A stretch of 64,000 bases of DNA from Burkholderia diffusa (lineage in GTDB: Bacteria; Pseudomonadota; Gammaproteobacteria; Burkholderiales; Burkholderiaceae), in NCBI RefSeq assembly GCF_902499115.1, contig NZ_CABVPN010000030.1:37866-101865 (forward strand). Direction: 5' to 3'. Shown in pieces: positions 17,320 to 25,246 of this stretch (the stretch's first letter is position 1; each line of letters begins with the position of its first letter). A program made the position numbers and the translations under genes. Below the pieces are notes generated by a model, which was not told the origin of the DNA, did no database searches, and saw only the letters and a program-made list of their open reading frames with translations.

Positions 17320-18063
17320 ATGACCGTTTCAGCCGATACGTCGCCCCCGCGCATCGCGCTCGTCGCCGGCGCGCTGGGCAGCGCGGCCGACGCCGCGTCG
17401 CTCGGTCGCGCGCTCGCGACCGGATTCGCGCAACACGGCTGGGACGTCGCGCTGCAGCGCAGCCCCGGCACGCCGCGCGCGGCCGCCGACGCGCTCGTCG
17501 CCGAAGTCGCCGCCCGCGGGCGCCGTGCAGCCGTGCTCGACGCCGATCTGGCCCTGGAAACCGACGCGGCCGCGCTCGTCGCCGCGTGTGCTGCGGCGCT
17601 CGGCCGGCCCGCCTGTGCGGTGTTCGTGAGTGCATGCGCCGCCACCGACGACGCGCACACCGTGGACGGCGCATCGCTCGCCGCCGCGCTCGCGCGCAAC
17701 GTGACGGCGCCGCTCGCGCTGGCCCGGGCGCTTGCCGACGCGACGCCCGACGCCGCGCGTGACGACGAATCGCTGCGCGCCTGCGTGATCCACGTGCTGG
17801 ATCAGGCCCTGTTTCACCCGGCGCCGGCGCAGTTGTCGCACGCGCTGATGCAGGCCGCGCTGAACCGCGCGACCTCCGCGCTGGCGCTGGCCCTCGCGCC
17901 GAAGGTGCGCGTCGCGGCGCTCGTGCGCGGCCATGCGCCGCACGCGAACGACATCGCGGCGGCGGCCTGCTATCTCGCGAGCGCGCCCGGCGTCACGGGC
18001 GCGACGCTGACCGTCGACGGCGGCGAGCACCTGGTGCCGCCCGCCGCCGGCCCGAATGAATGA
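17320..18063 (+). CDS. Degenerate short-chain dehydrogenase/reductase-like protein
   Basis: 247 residues with SDR-like architecture: an N-terminal Rossmann strand (RIALVAGALG, 11-20), a core ending in CVIHVLDQALF, and a C-terminal GATLTVDGGEHL. Alignment by eye with FolM/pteridine-reductase-like SDRs places the catalytic Tyr-x3-Lys on His174-x3-Gln178 (SHALMQAAL). The glycine-rich cofactor loop is also unusual (AGALGSAAD). Both changes argue against normal reductase activity. It lies 78 bases before folB and ttcA on the same strand, so a relic or a regulatory or structural partner of pterin metabolism is possible. It could also be a non-catalytic binding protein. Confidence 0.75.
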   Translation: MTVSADTSPPRIALVAGALGSAADAASLGRALATGFAQHGWDVALQRSPGTPRAAADALVAEVAARGRRAAVLDADLALETDAAALVAACAAALGRPACAVFVSACAATDDAHTVDGASLAAALARNVTAPLALARALADATPDAARDDESLRACVIHVLDQALFHPAPAQLSHALMQAALNRATSALALALAPKVRVAALVRGHAPHANDIAAAACYLASAPGVTGATLTVDGGEHLVPPAAGPNE

Positions 18064-18141
18064 ACCGCGCGGATCGCGCGGCGTGATCGCCGCCGCCCGC
18101 GCCGCTTTGCGTGCGCGCACGCCAATTTGACTGGGACGACC

Positions 18142-18546
18142 ATGTTTTCCGCTCTCCTGCACCCCCGCCTCGCGGACTGCCGCAGGCTCTACCTGCGCGA
18201 CTACGAGGTGCACATCAACATCGGGGCCTTCGAACACGAGAAGCGCGGCGAGCAGCGCGTCGTCATCAACGTCGACCTGTTCGTGCCGCTCGCGCTGTCC
18301 ACCCCCGTCGACGACCGGCTGCATGAAGTCGTCGACTACGACCTGATGAAGCAGAGCGTCGCGCAGTGCGTGGCGCGCGGCCACATCCACCTGCAGGAAA
18401 CGCTGTGCGACGCGATCGCCGCGAACCTGCTGGCGCACGACGCCGTGCGCGCGGTACGCGTCTGTACCGAGAAACCGGACGCCTATCCGGACTGCGACGC
18501 CGTCGGCGTCGAAGTCTTTCGCATCAAGGACGAGGAGCGCGCATGA
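18142..18546 (+). CDS. folB: Dihydroneopterin aldolase
   Basis: 134 residues; converts 7,8-dihydroneopterin to 6-hydroxymethyl-dihydropterin plus glycolaldehyde in folate synthesis, as a cytoplasmic octamer. The family pattern is present: an early IGAFEHEKRGEQRVVINVDL strand pair (near residues 27-46), the conserved pterin-binding DYD (about 66-68), then TLCDAIAANLL, and a C-terminal EKPDAYPDCDAVGVEVFR containing the catalytic lysine. The ATG at 18142 is preferred over a TTG at 18127. Its stop overlaps the ttcA start (ATGA). It is about 15 residues longer at the N-terminus than minimal FolB proteins. Confidence 0.93.
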   Translation: MFSALLHPRLADCRRLYLRDYEVHINIGAFEHEKRGEQRVVINVDLFVPLALSTPVDDRLHEVVDYDLMKQSVAQCVARGHIHLQETLCDAIAANLLAHDAVRAVRVCTEKPDAYPDCDAVGVEVFRIKDEERA

Positions 18547-19538
18547 ACGCCCCCCACATGAACGACACGGCGGCCGATGGCGCCGCCATCGAAGCCACCG
18601 CCGCCGACACCGGCCGCCGCGTGCTGACGCGCCGCGAGCAGAAGGAAGCGTACGAGAACAACAAGCTGTTCAAGCGGATCGTGCGCCAGGTCGGCCAGGC
18701 GATCGGCGACTACAACATGATCGAGCAGGGCGACAAGGTGATGGTGTGCCTGTCGGGCGGCAAGGACAGCTACGCGATGCTCGACGTGCTGCTGCGCCTG
18801 CGCGAGCGCGCGCCGATCGACTTCGACATCGTCGCGGTCAACCTCGACCAGAAGCAGCCGGGCTTCCCTGAACACGTGCTGCCCGAGTACCTGACGCAGG
18901 TCGGCGTGCCGTTCCACATCGAGAACCAGGACACCTACAGCATCGTCAAGCGGCTCGTGCCCGAAGGCAAGACGACCTGCTCGCTGTGCTCGCGGCTGCG
19001 CCGCGGGATCCTGTACCGCGTGGCCGGCGAGCTCGGCGCGACCAAGATCGCGCTCGGCCACCACCGCGACGACATCCTGCAGACGCTGCTGCTCAACATG
19101 TTCTACGGCGGCAAGCTGAAGGGAATGCCGCCGAAGCTGCAGTCGGACGACGGCAGGAACGTCGTGATCCGCCCGCTCGCATACGTGAAGGAAACCGATC
19201 TCGAGAAATACGCGGAGCTGCGCGAATTCCCGATCATCCCGTGCAACCTGTGCGGCAGCCAGCCGAACCTGAAGCGCGCGGAAATGAAGGCGCTGATCCG
19301 CGAATGGGACAAGCGCTTCCCGGGTCGCGTCGACAACATGTTCAGCGCGCTCGCGAACGTCGTGCCGTCGCACCTGATGGATACGACCCAGTTCCCGTTC
19401 GCGTCGCTGCGCGCGACCGGCGTTGCCGATCCGCAGGGCGACATCGCGTTCGACGAGGAGCCGTGCGCGTCCGGCGAAGAGACCGCCGCGCCGGGCGCCG
19501 CGAAACCGATCTCGATCGTCCAGTTCGACGACCTGTAA
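18543..19538 (+). CDS. ttcA: tRNA 2-thiocytidine synthetase TtcA
   Basis: 331 residues. Makes 2-thiocytidine at tRNA position 32, ATP- and Fe-S-dependent. The PP-loop SGGKDS is at 71-76; cysteine pairs CSLC (146-149) and CNLC (234-237) supply the Fe-S ligands and active-site cysteines. GHHRDDILQTLLLNMFYGG near 172 is a family hallmark. The N-terminal 25 residues and the C-terminal 40 (acidic, Ala-rich) extend beyond the E. coli protein. Translationally coupled to folB. Confidence 0.96.
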   Translation: MNAPHMNDTAADGAAIEATAADTGRRVLTRREQKEAYENNKLFKRIVRQVGQAIGDYNMIEQGDKVMVCLSGGKDSYAMLDVLLRLRERAPIDFDIVAVNLDQKQPGFPEHVLPEYLTQVGVPFHIENQDTYSIVKRLVPEGKTTCSLCSRLRRGILYRVAGELGATKIALGHHRDDILQTLLLNMFYGGKLKGMPPKLQSDDGRNVVIRPLAYVKETDLEKYAELREFPIIPCNLCGSQPNLKRAEMKALIREWDKRFPGRVDNMFSALANVVPSHLMDTTQFPFASLRATGVADPQGDIAFDEEPCASGEETAAPGAAKPISIVQFDDL

Positions 19539-19574
19539 GCAGGGTCCGAACACCCGCCGGAACCGGGGCCGCAG

Positions 19575-19620
19575 CGTCGTTCCGGCGCTGTCGCCCCGCC
19601 GCGACAGGCCCGGAACGACG
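19575..19620. other. Long two-part inverted repeat between ttcA and glmU
   Basis: An outer 11-bp perfect stem CGTCGTTCCGG / CCGGAACGACG encloses an inner 7-bp stem CTGTCGC / GCGACAG with a 6-base loop, separated by a small internal loop. No U tract follows in either direction. It may terminate ttcA in a factor-assisted way or fold in the glmU leader. A -10-like TAAAAT (19633-19638) lies just downstream, about 35 bases before the glmU ATG, so the hairpin lies in the promoter region rather than the leader if that box is used. Confidence 0.7.
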
Positions 19621-19672
19621 GGGGCCGCATGCTAAAATGGACGGCTTCGAACTCCTCTGACAAGCTGGCGCC

Positions 19673-21034
19673 ATGAATATCGTGATTTTGGCGGCAGGCA
19701 CCGGCAAGCGCATGCGTTCCGCGCTGCCGAAAGTGCTCCATCCCCTGGCCGGCAGGCCGCTCCTCTCCCACGTCATCGCCACCGCGCGCACGCTGCAGCC
19801 GTCGCGGCTCGTCGTCGTGGTCGGTCACGGCGCCGAGCAGGTCCAGGCCGCCGTCGCCGCGCCCGACGTCCAGTTCGCGGTGCAGGCCGAGCAGCTCGGC
19901 ACCGGCCACGCGGTACGCCAGGCGCTGCCGCTGCTCGATCCCGCGCAACCGACGCTGGTGCTGTACGGCGACGTGCCGCTCACCCGCGCGTCGACGCTGC
20001 GGCGTCTCGTCGACGCCGCGCGCGAGGGCCGCTACGGGATTCTGACCGTCACGCTCGACGACCCGACCGGCTACGGCCGCATCGTGCGCGACGCGTCCGG
20101 CTTCGTCACGCGCATCGTCGAGCAGAAGGACGCGTCGCCCGAGCAACTGAAGATCGCCGAGATCAACACCGGCATCATCGTCACGCCCACGGCCCAGCTG
20201 TCGATGTGGCTCGGCGCGCTGAAGAACGAGAACGCGCAGGGCGAGTACTACCTGACCGACGTCGTCGAGCTCGCGATCGAGGCCGGCTTCGAGATCGTCA
20301 CGGCGCAGCCCGACGAGGAATGGGAAACGCTCGGCGTGAACAGCAAGGCGCAGCTCGCGGAGCTCGAGCGCATCCATCAGCGCAACGTCGCCGATGCGCT
20401 GCTCGTCGACGGCGTCACGCTCGCCGATCCGGCGCGGCTCGACGTGCGCGGCACGCTGCGCTGCGGCCGCGACGTGTCGATCGACGTGAACTGCGTGTTC
20501 GAAGGCAACGTGACGCTCGCCGACAACGTGACGATCGGCGCGAACTGCGTGATCCGCGACGCGTCGGTCGGCGCCGGCACGCGCATCGACGCGTTCACGC
20601 ACATCGACGGCGCCGAGCTCGGCGCGAACACCGTGATCGGCCCGTACGCGCGGCTGCGCCCCGGCGCGCAGCTCGCGGACGAGGCGCACGTCGGCAATTT
20701 CGTCGAGGTGAAGAACGCGGTGATCGGCCACGGTTCGAAGGCGAACCACCTCACCTACATCGGCGACGCCGACATCGGCGCGCGCGTGAACATCGGCGCG
20801 GGCACGATCACCTGCAACTACGACGGCGCGAACAAGTTCCGCACCGTGATCGAGGACGACGTGTTCGTCGGCTCCGACACGCAGCTCGTTGCGCCGGTGC
20901 GCGTCGGCCGTGGCGTGACGATCGCGGCCGGCACGACGATCTGGAAGGACGTTGCCGACGGCCTGCTCGCATTGAACGAGAAGACCCAAACGACGAAGAG
21001 CGGCTACGTCCGCCCGGTCAAGAAGAAGAGCTGA
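19673..21034 (+). CDS. glmU: Bifunctional N-acetylglucosamine-1-phosphate uridyltransferase / glucosamine-1-phosphate acetyltransferase
   Basis: 453 residues, the usual GlmU size. The N-terminal pyrophosphorylase domain (1-228) opens with LAAGTGKRMRS and includes YGDVPLTR near 101. The C-terminal left-handed beta-helix (about 250-453) shows hexapeptide repeats (NVTIGANCVIRDASVGAGT and onward) and the acetyltransferase histidine region GHGSKANHLTYIGDADIG. It makes UDP-GlcNAc for peptidoglycan and lipopolysaccharide. glmS follows after 55 bases on the same strand, so two steps of the pathway are adjacent; a GC hairpin lies between them. Confidence 0.98.
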   Translation: MNIVILAAGTGKRMRSALPKVLHPLAGRPLLSHVIATARTLQPSRLVVVVGHGAEQVQAAVAAPDVQFAVQAEQLGTGHAVRQALPLLDPAQPTLVLYGDVPLTRASTLRRLVDAAREGRYGILTVTLDDPTGYGRIVRDASGFVTRIVEQKDASPEQLKIAEINTGIIVTPTAQLSMWLGALKNENAQGEYYLTDVVELAIEAGFEIVTAQPDEEWETLGVNSKAQLAELERIHQRNVADALLVDGVTLADPARLDVRGTLRCGRDVSIDVNCVFEGNVTLADNVTIGANCVIRDASVGAGTRIDAFTHIDGAELGANTVIGPYARLRPGAQLADEAHVGNFVEVKNAVIGHGSKANHLTYIGDADIGARVNIGAGTITCNYDGANKFRTVIEDDVFVGSDTQLVAPVRVGRGVTIAAGTTIWKDVADGLLALNEKTQTTKSGYVRPVKKKS

Positions 21035-21042
21035 ACCTTTAG

Positions 21043-21065
21043 CGGGCGCCCGGACGGCGCCCGCG
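21043..21065 (+). terminator. GC hairpin between glmU and glmS
   Basis: GCGGGCGCC / GGCGCCCGC, a 9-bp perfect stem with loop CGGAC, directly after the glmU stop and 24 bases before the glmS ATG. No U tract, so it may only pause or stabilise the transcript; it could modulate the glmU:glmS ratio. Confidence 0.45.
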
Positions 21066-21089
21066 TCGACTTACAGGACTGACCCATTC

Positions 21090-22907
21090 ATGTGCGGCAT
21101 TGTCGGCGCAGTTGCGCAGCGTAATATCGTTCCGGTGCTGATCGAAGGATTGCGGCGCCTTGAATACCGTGGCTACGACTCGTGCGGCGTCGCCGTGCTC
21201 GAGCCGGGCGCGCCCAAGCGCGCGCGCAGCGTCGCGCGCGTCGCCGATCTCGATGCGCAGGTGCAGGAATCGCATCTCGAAGGCACGACCGGCGTCGCGC
21301 ACACGCGCTGGGCGACGCACGGCGCGCCCGTCACGAACAACGCGCATCCGATCTTCTCGTCGAACGCGCTCGCGCTGGTGCACAACGGCATCATCGAGAA
21401 CTTCGAGCCGCTGCGCGAAGCGCTGCGCGCGAAGGGCTACGAGTTCGTGTCGCAGACCGACACCGAAGTCATTGCGCACCTCGTGCACAGCCTGTATCGC
21501 GGCGACCTGTTCGAGGCCGTGCGCGAAGCCGTGCAGCAGCTGCACGGCGCCTATGCGATCGCGGTGACGCACAAGGACCAGCCGCACACCGTCGTCGGCG
21601 CGCGCCAGGGTTCGCCGCTCGTCGTCGGCCACGGCGACGGCGAGAACTTCCTCGCGTCCGACGCACTCGCACTGGCCGGCAGCACCGACCGCTTCACGTT
21701 CCTCGAGGAAGGCGACGTGTGCGAGCTGTCGCTGGACGGCGTGAAGATCGTCGATCGTCACGGCGCGCTCGCGCAGCGCGAGATCCGCGTCGTCAGCGCA
21801 TACGGCGGCGCGGTTGAGCTGGGCCCGTATCGCCACTTCATGCAGAAGGAAATCTTCGAGCAGCCGCGCGCGATCGGCGACACGGTGCCGCAAACCGAAG
21901 CGTTCGACGCGACGCTGTTCGGCGATGCGGCCCCCGCCGCGTTCGCGGAGATCGACAGCCTGCTGATCCTCGCGTGCGGCACGAGCTACTACTCGGGCCT
22001 CACCGCGAAGTACTGGCTCGAATCGATCGCGAAGATCCCGACCCAGGTCGAGATCGCGAGCGAATACCGCTACCGCGAATCGGTCCCGAACCCGCGCCAG
22101 CTCGTGCTGGTGATCTCGCAGTCGGGCGAGACGGCCGACACGCTCGCCGCGCTCAAGCACGCGCAGTCGCTCGGTCACACGCATACGCTCGCGGTGTGCA
22201 ACGTCGCGACGAGCGCGATGGTGCGCCTCACGGAGATGCAGTTCCTGACGCACGCAGGCACCGAGATCGGCGTTGCGTCGACCAAGGCGTTCACGACGCA
22301 GCTCGTCGCGTTGTTCGTGCTGGCCGCGACGCTCGGCAAGCTGCGCGGGCACGTCGACGCCGCGCAGGAAGCCGAATTCCTGAAGCAGTTGCGCCACCTG
22401 CCGGCCGCGCTGAACAGCGTGCTCGCGCTCGAGCCGCAGATCATCGCGTGGTCGGAGGAATTCGCACGCAAGGAAAACGCGCTGTTCCTCGGCCGCGGGC
22501 TGCACTACCCGATCGCGCTCGAAGGCGCGCTGAAGCTGAAGGAAATCTCGTACATCCATGCGGAGGCGTATCCGGCCGGCGAACTGAAGCACGGGCCGCT
22601 CGCGCTCGTCACTGAAGCGATGCCGGTCGTCACGGTCGCGCCGAACGACACGCTGCTCGAGAAGCTGAAGTCGAACATGCAGGAAGTGCGCGCACGCGGC
22701 GGCGAGCTGTACGTGTTCGCGGATGCCGACACGCAGATCGTCAACGACGAAGGCCTGCACGTGATCCGGATGCCGGAACACTACGGGCAGCTGTCGCCGA
22801 TCCTGCACGTCGTGCCGCTGCAACTGCTCGCGTATCACACCGCGTGCGCGCGCGGCACCGACGTCGACAAACCGCGTAACCTCGCGAAGTCGGTGACGGT
22901 GGAGTAA
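21090..22907 (+). CDS. glmS: Glutamine-fructose-6-phosphate aminotransferase (isomerizing)
   Basis: 605 residues. Makes glucosamine-6-phosphate from fructose-6-phosphate and glutamine. The N-terminal class II glutamine amidotransferase begins MCGIVGAV, Cys2 being the nucleophile, with RRLEYRGYDSCG near residue 20. Two SIS domains (about 290-420 and 460-595) include SQSGETADTLAAL and STKAFTTQ. The C-terminal NLAKSVTVE is the conserved end. No glmS ribozyme is seen upstream, as expected outside Gram-positives; the 55-base gap from glmU contains only a short hairpin. Confidence 0.98.
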   Translation: MCGIVGAVAQRNIVPVLIEGLRRLEYRGYDSCGVAVLEPGAPKRARSVARVADLDAQVQESHLEGTTGVAHTRWATHGAPVTNNAHPIFSSNALALVHNGIIENFEPLREALRAKGYEFVSQTDTEVIAHLVHSLYRGDLFEAVREAVQQLHGAYAIAVTHKDQPHTVVGARQGSPLVVGHGDGENFLASDALALAGSTDRFTFLEEGDVCELSLDGVKIVDRHGALAQREIRVVSAYGGAVELGPYRHFMQKEIFEQPRAIGDTVPQTEAFDATLFGDAAPAAFAEIDSLLILACGTSYYSGLTAKYWLESIAKIPTQVEIASEYRYRESVPNPRQLVLVISQSGETADTLAALKHAQSLGHTHTLAVCNVATSAMVRLTEMQFLTHAGTEIGVASTKAFTTQLVALFVLAATLGKLRGHVDAAQEAEFLKQLRHLPAALNSVLALEPQIIAWSEEFARKENALFLGRGLHYPIALEGALKLKEISYIHAEAYPAGELKHGPLALVTEAMPVVTVAPNDTLLEKLKSNMQEVRARGGELYVFADADTQIVNDEGLHVIRMPEHYGQLSPILHVVPLQLLAYHTACARGTDVDKPRNLAKSVTVE

Positions 22908-22957
22908 GCAATCGGCGCAGCGCGGTCCGGCGCGCCGACGAGACTGACGGAGAGACC

Positions 22958-23428
22958 ATGGTAAGACTGTTTGGATGCGGATTGCTGGCGCTGACCTTCG
23001 CGTCGACGGGCTGGGCGGCCGAGCACTACGTCGAAGTCTGGAACCCGCCCGAGGCGCGGTTGCCGGCGGCGCGTACGCCGGATGCCCGCACGCCGGCAGC
23101 GCGCCCAGGTGCCGACGCGCACGCCGGCGTCAAGACCGTGGAAAAGCACGCGAGCGTGCAGCCGAAGGCTGCGGTCAAGCCGCACAAGCGCCGCGTCGCA
23201 CAAGCCGTGAAAAGCACGCCGCATCGACCGACCGCCGCGACGGTCGATGCGCCGGCCGCACCGCGCCCGGTCGCGCAGCCTACGCCGGGCCGGCTCACGG
23301 TGATGCAGCCGGCCATGCCCGACACGCCGCACGCACTCAAGTTCTCGGACATCCCGCGGCAATACACACCGGACGGCAACGTGCTGCGTGTCGGCACGAG
23401 CAGCCGCTCCGCGGAGGTGACGCGATAA
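22958..23428 (+). CDS. Exported Ala/Pro-rich protein of unknown function
   Basis: 156 residues. A signal peptide (MVRLFGCGLLALTFASTGWA, cleavage about residue 21) is followed by a short ordered start (EHYVEVWNPPEARL), a long low-complexity Ala/Pro/Lys/Arg region (about 35-115), and a more ordered tail (HALKFSDIPRQYTPDGNVLRVG). Probably periplasmic. ACTGACGGAGAGACC gives a ribosome site before the ATG. The stop overlaps the next small gene (TAATG), so the two form a unit after glmS. I do not recognise a family. Confidence 0.75.
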   Translation: MVRLFGCGLLALTFASTGWAAEHYVEVWNPPEARLPAARTPDARTPAARPGADAHAGVKTVEKHASVQPKAAVKPHKRRVAQAVKSTPHRPTAATVDAPAAPRPVAQPTPGRLTVMQPAMPDTPHALKFSDIPRQYTPDGNVLRVGTSSRSAEVTR

Positions 23429-23646
23429 TGGAAGCGCAGACCTATCACGGCTACCAGATCTGGGGCCATTCGATCCTGCAGCAGGATGAAATCCTGCAGC
23501 CCGAACGCTTCGCGGCGAGCGGCACGATCACGCAGAACAATCGGCTCGTCGAAGCGTCGGGCGTGCTCGGCGTGTTCGATACCGAGGACGAAGCGCGCGA
23601 AGCGGGGCTCGAATGGGCCCGCGCATGGATCGACAACCATCGCTGA
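23428..23646 (+). CDS. Small protein of unknown function
   Basis: 72 residues, no signal peptide. The pattern YHGYQIWGHSILQQDEILQPERFAASGTIT, split here as an N-terminal beta-rich half, is followed by GVFDTEDEAREAGLEWARAWID, an alpha-helical half. It looks like a compact two-layer domain of the kind found in many short uncharacterised Burkholderia proteins. It starts inside the stop of the exported protein gene and is followed by a strong terminator at 23683. Possibly cytoplasmic; function unknown. Confidence 0.75.
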   Translation: MEAQTYHGYQIWGHSILQQDEILQPERFAASGTITQNNRLVEASGVLGVFDTEDEAREAGLEWARAWIDNHR

Positions 23647-23682
23647 ACGGGCCGCGCGGCTGCGCGCGAGCCGTCAACGCAA

Positions 23683-23713
23683 GAAAAAAGGGGCGTCCAT
23701 GACGCCCCTTTCT
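23683..23713. terminator. Bidirectional intrinsic terminator
   Basis: GGGGCGTC / GACGCCCC, an 8-bp perfect stem with 3-base loop CAT, flanked by A6 on the left and TTTCT on the right. It separates the plus-strand glmS-side genes from the minus-strand iron-permease gene, and can serve both. Confidence 0.9.
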
Positions 23714-23732
23714 GCATTCGGCCCCGGCCCGC

Positions 23733-24569
23733 TCAGGCAACGGGCCGCGGCGGCGGCACCACCGTCCGGGGCCGGCCGACGAGCCGCGCCAGCACGACGA
23801 TCGCGACCAGCGTGACGACGTACGCAACGATCTGGATCCCCGCCGGACGCGCGGTATAGCCGATCAGCGTATGCAGCGCCTTGCCGACGATGCTCGATTC
23901 CTTGAGCAGCCACGAGGTATCCCAGACCGCATCGCCCCACGACGGCACGAGGCCGGCGGCAAGCAGGAAGCCGACGCACTGGCTCGCCATCCCCGCCGCG
24001 AGCAGCACGATCAGCGCGTTGGTGACGGAGAAAAGGCGCTTGAGCGGAATCTGCAGCAGGCCCGCATACATCGCGTAGCCGAGCCCGGCGCCGCCCAGCA
24101 CGCCGAGCAGCCCGCCGACGATCATCTGCGGCGTCTGTCCCGGATCGCCCGCCGCGATGCCGTACAGGAACAGCACGGCCTCGGAGCCCTCGCGCAGCAC
24201 CGCGACGCCGACAACGATCGCGAGCCCCGTCAGCGGCCGGCTGCCGGCTGCGACGGCCCGGCCGACCTCGCCCATGTGCAGCGCCATCTCGCGGCCGTGG
24301 CGGCTCATCCAGATGCAGTGCCACGCGAGCATCAGCGTCGCGACGAACATCACGCCGGCGTTGAAGACTTCCTGCCCCATGCCGGAGGCCCACTGCGAAA
24401 TCACGTCGGCGAACGCGGCGATCAGGCCGGCGCCGATCACGCCGCCGACGAGGCCGCCGCCGACCCACCAGCCGCGGCTCGGCACGCCCTTCGTCGCGGC
24501 CATTACGATCGACACCACCAGCGCGGCCTCGAGCACTTCACGAAAGACGATCAGGGCGGTAGACAGCAT
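23733..24569 (-). CDS. FTR1-family high-affinity iron permease
   Basis: 278 residues with seven predicted transmembrane helices. Two iron-binding RExxE-type motifs are present: REVLE (10-14) and REGSE (126-130), the hallmark of Ftr1/EfeU/FtrC. It imports iron across the inner membrane. The upstream gene, 12 bases away on the same strand, encodes a cupredoxin-like periplasmic protein, as in Ftr/Efe systems. The usual p19 partner (FtrA) and polyferredoxin (FtrD) are not in the window, so this is a two-gene version or the rest lies elsewhere. A strong terminator follows. Confidence 0.92.
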   Translation of the reverse strand: MLSTALIVFREVLEAALVVSIVMAATKGVPSRGWWVGGGLVGGVIGAGLIAAFADVISQWASGMGQEVFNAGVMFVATLMLAWHCIWMSRHGREMALHMGEVGRAVAAGSRPLTGLAIVVGVAVLREGSEAVLFLYGIAAGDPGQTPQMIVGGLLGVLGGAGLGYAMYAGLLQIPLKRLFSVTNALIVLLAAGMASQCVGFLLAAGLVPSWGDAVWDTSWLLKESSIVGKALHTLIGYTARPAGIQIVAYVVTLVAIVVLARLVGRPRTVVPPPRPVA

Positions 24570-24581
24570 GGCGATATCCGC

Positions 24582-24914
24582 TTATTTGACGGTCAGGTGC
24601 GTCTTCGACTGCGCTTCATGATACTCGTCGTGGAACTCGTAGGTGCCGGCGTTCAGCGGCCCGACCAGGATCTCGACCGACTTGCCGGCCGGCACGACCT
24701 TCTCCGCCTTGAAATCGTCACTTTCGAATTCCGCGGGCGTCGCATCGAGGTTCTTCACGACGAACTTCACCTTCTTGCCGGCCGGAATCGTCACGCCGTC
24801 CGGCGAAAACTTGTGATTCTTCAGGGTCAGGTTGACGACGTCGTCGGCAGCGAATGCGGACGTTGCCGATGCGCCCAGCAGGGCCAGTGCGAAACCGAAA
24901 GCGAAGCGATTCAT
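24582..24914 (-). CDS. Cupredoxin-domain periplasmic protein of the iron importer
   Basis: 110 residues. A signal peptide ends about residue 22 (ATSAFA / ADD), followed by one cupredoxin fold (LTLKNHKFSPDGVTIPAGKKVKF split over 29-51, then VKNLDATPAEFES). Mature length is about 88. No cysteine is present, so a type-1 copper site is not possible. His34, His95, His99 and His106 and the acidic FESDDF patch could bind metal. This resembles FtrB and the N-terminal domain of EfeO. The start at 24914 is set by the signal peptide. First gene of a two-gene operon with the FTR1 permease. A 22-bp perfect dyad lies 28 bases upstream. Confidence 0.87.
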   Translation of the reverse strand: MNRFAFGFALALLGASATSAFAADDVVNLTLKNHKFSPDGVTIPAGKKVKFVVKNLDATPAEFESDDFKAEKVVPAGKSVEILVGPLNAGTYEFHDEYHEAQSKTHLTVK

Positions 24915-24941
24915 ACGGGTACCGAAATGAAATATCGAGGG

Positions 24942-24963
24942 GAATCGATAGTAAGATCGATTC
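24942..24963 (-). promoter_or_regulatory. Perfect 8-6-8 dyad upstream of the cupredoxin/FTR1 operon
   Basis: GAATCGAT-N6-ATCGATTC, 28 bases before the ATG at 24914. Its position fits an operator at the promoter or early leader. Iron genes are often under Fur, but this half-site is not the classical Fur hexamer, so the binding protein is uncertain. Confidence 0.6.
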
Positions 24964-25175
24964 GCATTCCCTTCTCCCAGTACCCTTACTTGCGTCATGG
25001 ACATCGGGCGTCAGTGATGCGACGCGCACCTTGTCGCGCAAGGCTCCGCGAGATTTCGCCGGCAATATGCGGCCGTCAATCGGGAAAAATTCGGACTGAC
25101 GCACACGGGCAGATTGCGATTCGTCTGACATCAGCTTTACAAATTGCTTGTGCGGTGTCGAACGCGACGAATGGC

Positions 25176-25206
25176 TTGACCTTCCCACCATGGCAAGCTT
25201 CATGCT
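25176..25206 (+). promoter_or_regulatory. CueR/MerR-type promoter and operator of the copper chaperone gene
   Basis: TTGACC (25176-25181), a 19-base spacer, then CATGCT (25201-25206) as a weak -10. The long 19-base spacer is typical of MerR-family-controlled promoters. It contains the imperfect dyad ACCTTCCCA-CCA-TGGCAAGCT (25179-25199), 7 of 9 positions symmetric, resembling CueR boxes. It lies 40 bases upstream of the chaperone ATG. No cueR gene is in the window. The 332-base gap 24915-25246 holds this site and the dyad at 24942. Confidence 0.75.
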
Positions 25207-25246
25207 GGCGATGTTTGTGAATCGCCAATCAACCCAGGAGAACACG

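Noticed and set aside
16116..17699. N-terminal extension of the MidA-like methyltransferase to 17699
   Set aside because: The extra 131 codons are antisense to the divergent SDR-like gene and have shadow composition; the family start is at 17306.
21035..21089. glmS ribozyme upstream of glmS
   Set aside because: The gap is only 55 bases and holds one simple hairpin; the ribozyme is larger and typical of Gram-positives.
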